Below, one piece after another: positions 1 through 6,297 of a stretch of 13,728 bases of DNA. Position numbers and translations under genes: made by a program. The stretch covers positions 1 through 13,728 of the forward strand of contig PAVA01000083.1 of assembly GCA_002712945.1 (NCBI GenBank), read 5' to 3'. How positions within the stretch are numbered: the first letter of the stretch is position 1; each line of letters starts with the position of its first letter. Origin of the DNA: Citromicrobium sp. Its GTDB lineage: Bacteria > Pseudomonadota > Alphaproteobacteria > Sphingomonadales > Sphingomonadaceae. The notes beneath the pieces were generated by a model. The model made no database searches. It saw nothing but the letters and a program-made list of their open reading frames with translations, and was not told where the DNA came from.

Positions 1-356
1 CGGACGATGCGCGCGCACGCGATCTGCTCGCGCACATCGACCACGCCCCAAGCAATGCCGAAGTGATGGCCGAGCGCGCCTTGCTCGAAGGGCTGGGCGG
101 CACCTGCCACAGCCCCATCGGCGTCCACACGGCGCTTTCCGACATGGGGCTTTCCAACGGGGGCCTTTCCGAAAGGGGCCTTTCCAACGGGGGGCTGCGG
201 ATGGTCGCCACGCTGTTCAGCGCCGACGGTGCCGAGCGGGTCGACGGCGCGGTCGAAGTGCCGCGGGGCGACCTCGATGCAATCCGCGCCTTCGCTGCCG
301 ACCTGCTCGACCGCGCGACGCCGGGGATCGCCGCGCTGTTCTCCGGCGCGGACTGA
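1..356 (+). CDS. hemC: Hydroxymethylbilane synthase (porphobilinogen deaminase), C-terminal part
   Basis: This is the C-terminal end of the cytoplasmic enzyme that condenses four porphobilinogens into hydroxymethylbilane in heme synthesis. The reading frame is open from position 3, so the start lies before the window. The recognisable block is ERALLEGLGGTCHSPIG, which matches the domain-3 signature of HemC. Its cysteine (codon 105-107) corresponds to the residue that covalently holds the dipyrromethane cofactor. A run of glycine, leucine and serine (132-206) follows that signature, where the family normally has a short loop, and is described as a separate repeat. The rest of the tail (an RMVATLFSADG strand, then a helix DLDAIRAFAADLLDRA) is ordinary. 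The stop is TGA at 354-356, and hemD begins 6 bases later, so the two genes are almost certainly co-transcribed. Identity is secure. Only the effect of the insertion is uncertain. Confidence 0.93.
   Translation, partial: DDARARDLLAHIDHAPSNAEVMAERALLEGLGGTCHSPIGVHTALSDMGLSNGGLSERGLSNGGLRMVATLFSADGAERVDGAVEVPRGDLDAIRAFAADLLDRATPGIAALFSGAD
132..206 (+). repeat. 15-bp in-frame tandem repeat inside hemC (pentapeptide GLSxx)
   Basis: Successive 15-base units at 132, 147, 162, 177 and a degenerate one at 192 translate as ALSDM, GLSNG, GLSER, GLSNG and GLRMV. At DNA level the core gggcctttccaacggg or a close variant recurs, with the second and fourth units nearly identical. The unit is five whole codons, so copy-number change keeps the frame. 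It sits just after the cofactor-cysteine signature, in a loop of domain 3. Whether copy number varies between strains is not visible here. Confidence 0.85.
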
Positions 357-362
357 ATCGCG

Positions 363-1040
363 GTGAGCCGCGTGTTCGTCCTGCGGCCCGAGCCGGGGCT
401 TTCGGCCACGATGGAGCGCGGCCGCGCGCTCGGCCTCGCGATGGAGGCCATGCCCCTGTCGCATGCCGAGCCGGTCGACTGGGCGGTGCCGGACGGCGCG
501 TTCGACGGCGTCCTGCTGGGCAGCGCCAACGGCTTGCGGTTTGCTGGCGAGGGCCTTGCCGCCCTGTCTGGCCTGCCCGTTTACGCGGGGGGGGAGGCGA
601 CCGCCGATGCGGCGCGCGCGCGCGGATTTGCGGTCGCGAAGGTCGGCAGCGGTGGCTTGCAGGCGCTGGTCGATACACTGCCGAACGAAAGCCCGCTCAG
701 GCTTCTCCGCCTCGCCGGGGCCGAGCATCTGCCGATCCATCCGCCCGCGCATGTCACCATCGCAACCGCCACGACCTACGCCATCGTCCACCGCCCGCTG
801 GACGAGGATGATGTCGCGCGGCTCGCGGCTGGCGGGGTCGTGCTGCTCCATTCGGGCGCCGCCGCCAGCCACTTCGCCGCCGAGTGTAAACGTGCGGGGA
901 TCGACCGCCGCGTGCTGGCGCTTGCAGCACTGGCCCCCCGGATCGCAAGAAGTGCCTCAGATGGCTGGAAAAGCGTGCGTGTGGCGGCTAATCCTGAGGA
1001 CGCCGCTCTGCTTTCCCTGGCTGCGGATATGTGCCATTAA
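363..1040 (+). CDS. hemD: Uroporphyrinogen-III synthase
   Basis: This 225-residue protein is read from a GTG start 6 bases after the hemC stop. HemD closes and inverts ring D of hydroxymethylbilane to give uroporphyrinogen III, the branch point to heme, siroheme and cobalamin. The family is poorly conserved, so the call rests on several points together: the opening VFVLRPEPGLSAT (typically a strand followed by xRPxxG), the segment LLRLAGAEHLP near residue 115 (equivalent to the LRGxxGR region), the later LLHSGAAASHFA near residue 165, the length usual for the family, and position directly after hemC. No Shine-Dalgarno sequence is evident, which fits translational coupling to hemC. The start could be debated, but the GTG is the first usable codon and the protein begins at the expected first beta strand. 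Confidence 0.9.
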   Translation: MSRVFVLRPEPGLSATMERGRALGLAMEAMPLSHAEPVDWAVPDGAFDGVLLGSANGLRFAGEGLAALSGLPVYAGGEATADAARARGFAVAKVGSGGLQALVDTLPNESPLRLLRLAGAEHLPIHPPAHVTIATATTYAIVHRPLDEDDVARLAAGGVVLLHSGAAASHFAAECKRAGIDRRVLALAALAPRIARSASDGWKSVRVAANPEDAALLSLAADMCH

Positions 1041-1097
1041 CCAATCACCGCTAAGCTCCGATGCGGGATCACGGGGTGACACGGGACGGAATATGTA

Positions 1098-2072
1098 ATG
1101 GATTTTGAGGAAGCCCGGCAGGATCGCGCGCCGTCGTCGCGCGCGTGGCTGGGCATAGCGCTGCTGGTTGTTCTGCTGGTCGCGGCGGGGGCCCTGTTCC
1201 TCGTCTGGCGTCCGCAGACCTATAGCGATGCCGTGGCCGCGCTGACCGCCAAATCGGACGATGCGAGCGAGCCCATGGTGAGCGCTGGCGCAACCCCGGT
1301 CGCCACCTCGCAGAAGAGGGGCGGTGCCCAGGCTTCGGCGATTCCCATGCCGCGCGCGGCCCAGCCGCATCCGACCGGCGCGCCCAGCGCAGCGGCGTCC
1401 AATGCCAGTGTCGAACGGGTGGCGCAGCAACAGGGCGGGCTCGAACAGCGGCTCGCCGCTGCCGAGCAGCGGCTCGCCCGGCTCGACCTGCAGGCCGAAG
1501 CGGCGGCGGGCAATGCGGCGCGTGCCGAAGGCCTGCTGATCTCCTTCGCGACGCGCCGTTCGATCGAGCGCGGGGCAGAACTCGGCTATCTGGCGGATCA
1601 GCTGCGGCTGCGCTTCGGCGACGCGCTGCCCAATGCGGTGCGCACTCTGGTCCAGATGTCGCGCGATCCGGTGACGATCGACCAGCTGCTCGCGCGGCTG
1701 GAAGGGCTCGAACCGGCGCTGCGCGCGTCTCCGCAGGAGCCCGGTCTGCAACGCCTGCGGCGCGAGCTTTCCAACCTGTTCGTGATCCGCCGCCAGACCG
1801 CCCCTTCGCCGCAACCCAAGCGCCGGATGGAGCGGGCGCGGATGTTCCTCGAGACCGGACGCTACGAAGCCGCGATCGAGGAAGTGCAGAACATGCCGGG
1901 CTCCGACGCGGCGGAAGACTGGATTTCGGACGTGCGCCGCTATGCCGCCGCACAGCGCGCGCTCGACCTGATCGAGACCGCGGCCGTACTCGAGCCGCGC
2001 CGCTTGCGCGATGGCTCGGGCGAGCGGATCGACCAGCCCAGCCCGGTGGTCTCGCCGACGCCTGAAGGCTGA
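1098..2072 (+). CDS. Mitofilin/Mic60-like inner-membrane protein
   Basis: This 324-residue protein has a short charged N-terminus, one membrane helix at about residues 17-37 (WLGIALLVVLLVAAGALFLV), and an Ala/Pro/Ser-rich linker to about residue 103. A coiled coil follows at about 104-146 (VERVAQQQGGLEQRLAAAEQRL region), then a helical C-terminal half. The stretch at about 245-297 (ARMFLETGRYEAAIEEVQNM, then DWISDVRRYAAAQRALDLIE) resembles the C-terminal mitofilin signature. Alphaproteobacterial Mic60 homologues are known to have this architecture and often lie next to hemD, and they are linked to shaping intracytoplasmic or cristae-like membranes. The ATG is preceded by a purine-rich ggacgga at suitable distance. 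The gap after hemD is 57 bases, so it is probably in the same unit. The domain call is by eye, and a different coiled-coil membrane protein remains possible. Confidence 0.65.
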   Translation: MDFEEARQDRAPSSRAWLGIALLVVLLVAAGALFLVWRPQTYSDAVAALTAKSDDASEPMVSAGATPVATSQKRGGAQASAIPMPRAAQPHPTGAPSAAASNASVERVAQQQGGLEQRLAAAEQRLARLDLQAEAAAGNAARAEGLLISFATRRSIERGAELGYLADQLRLRFGDALPNAVRTLVQMSRDPVTIDQLLARLEGLEPALRASPQEPGLQRLRRELSNLFVIRRQTAPSPQPKRRMERARMFLETGRYEAAIEEVQNMPGSDAAEDWISDVRRYAAAQRALDLIETAAVLEPRRLRDGSGERIDQPSPVVSPTPEG

Positions 2073-2094
2073 TTATGCAGGCCCGCTGACGCAG

Positions 2095-2367
2095 CTATTT
2101 TCTTGTTTCCTCGCAGACATTCAATCCGCCGAAGCGTTCGGACGGAGCACATTTATACCCGCATTCGTAATCTTGAACTGGCCCTTTTCCGTGCCTTAGC
2201 AATTCGCTTTGAGCTGCCTCTTGGCAATGCTCGAATGTTTTGAAGCCTTTGATGGTGTATTCGGTGATAGAGCCGTCGTCGGACTCGTTATAAAGGTAGG
2301 CATCCCATTGCTGGGGGCGATCATCGCAAGCGGCGAGCATCAACAACGATAGAACTGCGAGCCTCAC
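2095..2367 (-). CDS. Small cysteine-rich lipoprotein, function unknown
   Basis: This predicted outer-membrane lipoprotein has 90 residues. The N-terminus MRLAVLSLLMLAAC ends in a lipobox with lipid-acceptor Cys14. The mature part holds four more cysteines (48, 69, 73, 85), enough for two disulfides, in the segments FEHCQEAA, YECGYKC and NVCEETRK. I do not know its function, although similar small hypothetical proteins with a DYECGYKC-like motif are familiar to me from related genomes. The GTG start is forced: an in-frame TGA lies immediately upstream, and a GGAGATAA stretch precedes it by about a dozen bases. It is 50 bases downstream of the UbiH-type hydroxylase on the same strand and meets the mitofilin-like gene tail to tail with 22 bases between stops. 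Its DNA is clearly richer in A/T than its neighbours, which suggests a later arrival. Confidence 0.75.
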   Translation of the reverse strand: MRLAVLSLLMLAACDDRPQQWDAYLYNESDDGSITEYTIKGFKTFEHCQEAAQSELLRHGKGPVQDYECGYKCAPSERFGGLNVCEETRK

Positions 2368-2417
2368 TCACTTACTTATCTCCGTGGTTTCGACGTCTAT
2401 CACGGCCCTAGACAAAC

Positions 2418-3650
2418 TCACCCCTGCATCAGCGCAGGGACGTCTCCGCTGACGCCGCGCGCCTCGTCCATGAACCAGCGCTTCAGCGGCGCCAGCCGCT
2501 GTACGCCCGCCATGCCGAACCGCCGGATCGCCGAGGCACCGGGGCCGGGCACGCCGAACAGGCGGGTCAGCCCGTCGGTCGCGAGCGAGACCATGAAGCT
2601 ATCGAGCCCGCGCCAGCTTTCGTAGCGCTTGAGGAGCTCGGCATCGCCCGGATCGAGGCCCCGCCGCTTGCCCTCCGCGATCACCTCCACCAGCGCGCCC
2701 GCATCGCGCAGGCCGAGGTTGAGGCCCTGGCCCGCGATGGGGTGGATGCCGTGTGCCGCATCGCCGACCAGCGCGAGGCGATGGTCGATGATCTTCGCCG
2801 TGTGGTGGAAGCCCAGCGGATAGGAAGAACGCGGGCCGTTCGCTTCGAGATCGCCGAAGATGCGGCCCATCCGCTTCTCGACCTCCGCGATGAAGGCGCG
2901 GTCGCCCAGCGCGAGCACGCCGTCGCCGTCCTTCTCGTCCACGGTCCACACCAGCGCGCTGCGGTGGCGGCCCTGCGCGTCGTCGAGCATCGGCAGCAGC
3001 GCGAAGGGCCCTGCGGGATAGAAGATTTCCCACGCGACATTGTGATGCGGTTTGGAGTGAATCAGCCCGGCGATGATCGCGCGGTGGTTGTACTGCCAGT
3101 TGGCGATGGTGAACCCGGCTTCCTCGCGCGTCGGCGAGCGGCGACCCTCGGCGGCGACCATCAGCCGCGCTTCGAGCACGGTGCCATCGGCCAGAGTGGC
3201 TGACACGCCGTGGTTGCCACGTTCGCGCCGGGTCACGTCCGCAGGCGCATGCCAGGCGATCAGGGGTTCGTTCTTGGCCGCCTCGAACAGCGAGAGGCGC
3301 AGTTGCCGGTTGGCGAACATGCGGCCGAGCGAGCCTTCGCCTTCCTCGGGCGCGAAGTCGATCCGCCCTGGCTTCAGCTGGTCGGACACCGCGATTTTCT
3401 CGATCGGGCAGCCATGCTCTTCGAGCGAGTCGGCGAGGCCGATATTGGCGAACAGGTTCCAGCTGGCGGTGGAGATGGCCGAGGCGCGCCCGTCGAAGCC
3501 TTCCGCCGTCAGGCTTGCCGGATCGGCGCGGTCGACCACATGGCTGGTGATGCCCTTCTTCGCCGCCGCCAGCGCCAGCGTCATGCCGACGAGCCCGCCG
3601 CCGAGGATGAGGAGATCGCGCGTGTCGGAGGGTTTGGGCTTGGTCGGCAT
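2418..3650 (-). CDS. UbiH/UbiF/COQ6-family FAD-dependent ubiquinone-biosynthesis hydroxylase
   Basis: This 410-residue flavoprotein monooxygenase is of the type that hydroxylates the polyprenyl-phenol ring of ubiquinone precursors. Visible motifs are: the Rossmann FAD-binding turn GGGLVG at residues 17-22 with the acidic end of strand 2 at Asp40; DGRASAIS at about 53-60, typical of the COQ6 group; AAEGRRS at 166-172, the second FAD/NADPH motif; and the long signature GDAAHGIHPIAGQGLN at 296-311, which binds the FAD ribityl chain and is diagnostic of UbiH/COQ6 proteins. In the second motif the usual Asp (ADG) is replaced by Glu. Which ring position it hydroxylates cannot be told from sequence, because alphaproteobacteria use several paralogues (UbiH, UbiF, UbiL, UbiM), so no symbol is given. 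Its ATG is 53 bases from the divergent dsbD start, with no strong Shine-Dalgarno visible. Confidence 0.9.
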   Translation of the reverse strand: MPTKPKPSDTRDLLILGGGLVGMTLALAAAKKGITSHVVDRADPASLTAEGFDGRASAISTASWNLFANIGLADSLEEHGCPIEKIAVSDQLKPGRIDFAPEEGEGSLGRMFANRQLRLSLFEAAKNEPLIAWHAPADVTRRERGNHGVSATLADGTVLEARLMVAAEGRRSPTREEAGFTIANWQYNHRAIIAGLIHSKPHHNVAWEIFYPAGPFALLPMLDDAQGRHRSALVWTVDEKDGDGVLALGDRAFIAEVEKRMGRIFGDLEANGPRSSYPLGFHHTAKIIDHRLALVGDAAHGIHPIAGQGLNLGLRDAGALVEVIAEGKRRGLDPGDAELLKRYESWRGLDSFMVSLATDGLTRLFGVPGPGASAIRRFGMAGVQRLAPLKRWFMDEARGVSGDVPALMQG

Positions 3651-3703
3651 CGGGGGCGTTCGCTCGCTTGTTTCGGCTTCGCGACAGCACTAGGCCGCTG
3701 GCG
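3651..3703. promoter_or_regulatory. Compact divergent promoter region between the UbiH-type gene and dsbD
   Basis: Only 53 bases separate the two divergent start codons, so both promoters must overlap here or reach into the opposite gene. I see no convincing -35/-10 pair or operator dyad by eye. The designation rests on gene arrangement alone. Confidence 0.35.
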
Positions 3704-5779
3704 ATGACCCGCGCAACCCTCACCGAAGCCCGTTGGCTCATGGCGCTGCTTTTGGCGGTGCTGGCGGGTGCGTTGCTGCCGGGCGCGGCGAGCGCGCAAC
3801 AGACCAATATCGATGCGCGGCTGGTGGTCGAAGGGCCAGTCCAGCCGGGCGGCGAGACGCGCATCGCGATCCGCTTCACGCCGGTTTCGGACGAATGGCA
3901 CGGCTACTGGTCCAATCCGGGCGATGCGGGGCTGGGGATGGAGGTCGCGTGGGATCTGCCCGATGGGGTGACGATCGGCGAATTTCGCTATCCCGCGCCG
4001 GAGCGCCTGCTGATCGGCGACTTGATGAACCACATATTCGAGGGCGAATATGCGGTGGTCGCGCCGTTGCGGGTGGCCGAGGGGGCGGCGCTGGACGGTC
4101 CGTTCGCGCTGCGCGGCACCGCGAACTACCTCGCCTGCACCGATGCCATCTGCGTGCCGCAAGAGGCGCAGCTGCGCGCTGTCGTCGCGGTGGGCGAGGG
4201 CGCTGCCGATCCGCGTTTCGCGCGGTACCAGAGCGCGCTGGCCGCGCCGCTCGACAGCCCGGCGCGCGTCGCTATCGAGGGCGATGTGCTGCGGCTCGCC
4301 ATCCCGCTGCCCGCTGCGCTGGAGGTGGGCGAGCCGCATGTCTTCGTCGAGACCCGCGATCTCGTCGCCTACGCCGCACCGCAGGCGTTCTTCCGCGACG
4401 GCGACCTGCTGGTGGCCGAAATCCCGCTGTCGGACGGCGGCGCGCGGCCCGATAGGATCACCGGCATCGTCAGGCTGGGCGACGGAACCGGCCTGTCCTT
4501 CGCAGCGCAGCCGGGCGCGGTGCCGACCGGCGGCGAGCCGATCCGCAGCGGGGGCGATCTGCCGCCCTGGTGGGTGCTCACCGGCGCGGCGCTGCTCGGC
4601 GGGCTGGTGCTCAACATCATGCCCTGCGTCTTCCCGATCCTCTCGCTGAAAGCCTTGTCTCTCGCGAGGGCAGGCGGGAGCGAAGGCGCGGTGCGCAAGG
4701 ATGCGCTGGCCTATACGGCGGGCGTGGTGATCGCCTGCCTTGCGCTCGGCGGCGTGCTGCTGGGCCTGCGTGCCAGCGGCGAAGCGGTCGGCTGGGCGTT
4801 CCAGTTGCAGGAGCCGGGCGTGGTCGTCGCGTTGTTCCTGCTCGCCGTGGCGCTGACGGCGAACTTCCTCGGCGCTTTCGAGATACCGGGGATGGCGATT
4901 TCCGGCGCGGGCGGTAGCAGCCGGGGGAGCTTCGCCACCGGGCTGCTCGCCGCCTTCGTCGCAACGCCCTGCACCGGCCCTTTCATGGCGGCGGCTCTGG
5001 GCGCGGCTCTGGTGCTTCCGGCCGGCTACGCACTCGGCCTGTTTGCCGCGCTGGGGCTGGGCCTCGCGCTGCCCTTCCTCGCGCTGGGCTTCGTGCCCGC
5101 ACTGCGCCAGCGCCTGCCGAAGCCGGGTGCGTGGATGGAGACCTTCCGCCGCTGGATGGCGCTGCCGATGGGGCTGACCGCGCTCGCGCTCGGCTGGCTG
5201 GCCTGGCGGCTGGGCGGCTGGGGCTGGCTGGCGATCGTCGCGGGTTTCGCGCTGATCAGTGTCGGTCTGCTGGTGCAGATCGGGCGCGCGCAGCGAGCCT
5301 CGCGTAGCGCGCTGCTTTCCGGCCTCGCGCTCGCGGCGATGGCGGTTCTCGCGGTGCTGGTCATTCCCGAGCCGCAACCGCCCGAGGCTTCGGCGGACCT
5401 GCTTGCCAGCCAGCCCTTCAGCGAAGAGGCCCTTGCCGAAGCACGCGCCGCCAACCGCCCCGTGTTCGTCTATTTCACCGCCGACTGGTGCGTCACCTGC
5501 AAGGTCAACGAAAGCGTGGCGATCGAACGCGAGGCGACCGCGCAGGCGCTGGAAGAGGCAAACGCGGTGGTTCTACGCGGCGACTGGACCCGCCGCGATC
5601 CCGACATCACCGCCTTCCTGACGCAGCAGGGCGTGGCGGGCGTCCCGCTCTACCTGTGGTATGCGCCCGGCACGCGCGCGCCGCAGCGCCTGCCGCAGGT
5701 GCTCACTCCGCGCTCGGTGGAGGATCTTGCCCGGGCCGCGACGAAGCCTGCCGCACGGCAAGCCGACACGCCTCAATAA
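3704..5779 (+). CDS. dsbD: DsbD/ScsB-family protein-disulfide reductase (transmembrane thiol-disulfide transporter)
   Basis: This protein of about 691 residues carries electrons from cytoplasmic thioredoxin across the inner membrane to periplasmic thiol proteins. All three domains are present. After a signal peptide (TEARWLMALLLAVLAGALL, then ASAQ), the periplasmic N-terminal domain carries Cys145 and Cys150 (LACTDAICVPQ). A membrane domain of about eight helices (about 290-560) holds the two essential cysteines, Cys308 in NIMPCVFPILSLK and Cys423 in VATPCTGPFM. A C-terminal thioredoxin domain has the CxxC at Cys596/Cys599 (DWCVTCK). The CTDAIC spacing and total length look closer to the ScsB branch (known from Caulobacter) than to classical E. 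coli DsbD, but no scsC partner lies in this window. ATG 3704 is preferred. A TTG at 3668 would add 12 residues before the signal peptide. The last 77 bases overlap the opposite-strand lipoprotein gene. Confidence 0.92.
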   Translation: MTRATLTEARWLMALLLAVLAGALLPGAASAQQTNIDARLVVEGPVQPGGETRIAIRFTPVSDEWHGYWSNPGDAGLGMEVAWDLPDGVTIGEFRYPAPERLLIGDLMNHIFEGEYAVVAPLRVAEGAALDGPFALRGTANYLACTDAICVPQEAQLRAVVAVGEGAADPRFARYQSALAAPLDSPARVAIEGDVLRLAIPLPAALEVGEPHVFVETRDLVAYAAPQAFFRDGDLLVAEIPLSDGGARPDRITGIVRLGDGTGLSFAAQPGAVPTGGEPIRSGGDLPPWWVLTGAALLGGLVLNIMPCVFPILSLKALSLARAGGSEGAVRKDALAYTAGVVIACLALGGVLLGLRASGEAVGWAFQLQEPGVVVALFLLAVALTANFLGAFEIPGMAISGAGGSSRGSFATGLLAAFVATPCTGPFMAAALGAALVLPAGYALGLFAALGLGLALPFLALGFVPALRQRLPKPGAWMETFRRWMALPMGLTALALGWLAWRLGGWGWLAIVAGFALISVGLLVQIGRAQRASRSALLSGLALAAMAVLAVLVIPEPQPPEASADLLASQPFSEEALAEARAANRPVFVYFTADWCVTCKVNESVAIEREATAQALEEANAVVLRGDWTRRDPDITAFLTQQGVAGVPLYLWYAPGTRAPQRLPQVLTPRSVEDLARAATKPAARQADTPQ

Positions 5780-6293
5780 GGTCGCGCGGGGCCTCGCTCT
5801 CGTTGAGCACCAGTGTCCCCGCCCCGGGGACGGTCATCTGCACTTCGCGCAGGCCGGTCAGCGCATCGAGCTTCTCGGACGCGAGCGGGAGCGTGCCCTC
5901 CCACAGGAAGGCGCGGCCATTGTCGACCGCTTCCACCGCCATACGCTCCTTGTGGCCATTGCCGACCAGCGCCATCAGCGCCTGCGCGCCCTCGTCGGCG
6001 CGGGCGAAGCGCGTGATCCGGACCCGGGCCTCTTCCTCGCTCCCCTCGTCGGCGATCTCGCAGGCCAGCGCGGCGAGCGGCCGCTGGCCGGGGATGCCGT
6101 AGAGCATGCGAAGCGGTGTCTGGCTCGGGGCCCACACCGCGCCCTCCGCATCGGGGGAGGGCTGCGGCTCGCTGGCGTAGGTCGCCGTATCGGGCGGATC
6201 GGCGCGGCCCTCGTACCTGTCTGCTGCGGGCGGCTGGCATGCGGCGAGCGCGGCCACCGCCAGCAAAGCCGAGGTATATCGCAGGCGGATCAC
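5703..6293 (-). CDS. Lipoprotein B of the S10-peptidase cluster, function unknown
   Basis: This 196-residue predicted lipoprotein has a signal peptide ending in LAALAAC with lipid-acceptor Cys19, an acidic/Pro-rich linker to about residue 52, then a domain of about 120 residues. Blocks such as LMALVGNGHKERMAVEAV, FLWEGTLPL and VQMTVPGAGTLVLNESEA align by eye with the lipoprotein at 7879-8451. Shared features are a Trp about 22-24 residues before a first Cys (Cys78), a (V/L)GN motif, a LW(Q/E)G motif and a second Cys (Cys176) about 95-98 residues after the first. The pair is therefore paralogous. The GTG start lies 4 bases after the S10 peptidase stop, which points to translational coupling. 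Twenty residues follow the last conserved Cys, and nearly all of that tail is antisense to the final codons of dsbD. I do not know the function. Confidence 0.8.
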   Translation of the reverse strand: MIRLRYTSALLAVAALAACQPPAADRYEGRADPPDTATYASEPQPSPDAEGAVWAPSQTPLRMLYGIPGQRPLAALACEIADEGSEEEARVRITRFARADEGAQALMALVGNGHKERMAVEAVDNGRAFLWEGTLPLASEKLDALTGLREVQMTVPGAGTLVLNESEAPRDLIEACRLAVRQASSRPGQDPPPSAE

Positions 6294-6297
6294 CGGC

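Noticed and set aside
2395..2413. 5-bp inverted repeat GTCTA/TAGAC between the hydroxylase and the small lipoprotein
   Set aside because: Too short to distinguish from chance and no T-run follows.
3668..3703. TTG start adding 12 residues to DsbD
   Set aside because: It would put charged residues before a clear signal peptide. ATG 3704 gives a standard leader.
3581..5377. Long minus-strand frame (598 codons) opposite dsbD
   Set aside because: Antisense to a complete DsbD-family protein. It reads as low-complexity Arg/Gln/His sequence.
5745..5765. GC-rich imperfect hairpin near the dsbD stop as a terminator
   Set aside because: The loop is too small, the stem has a mismatch and there is no T-run. 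It also lies in coding sequence on both strands.
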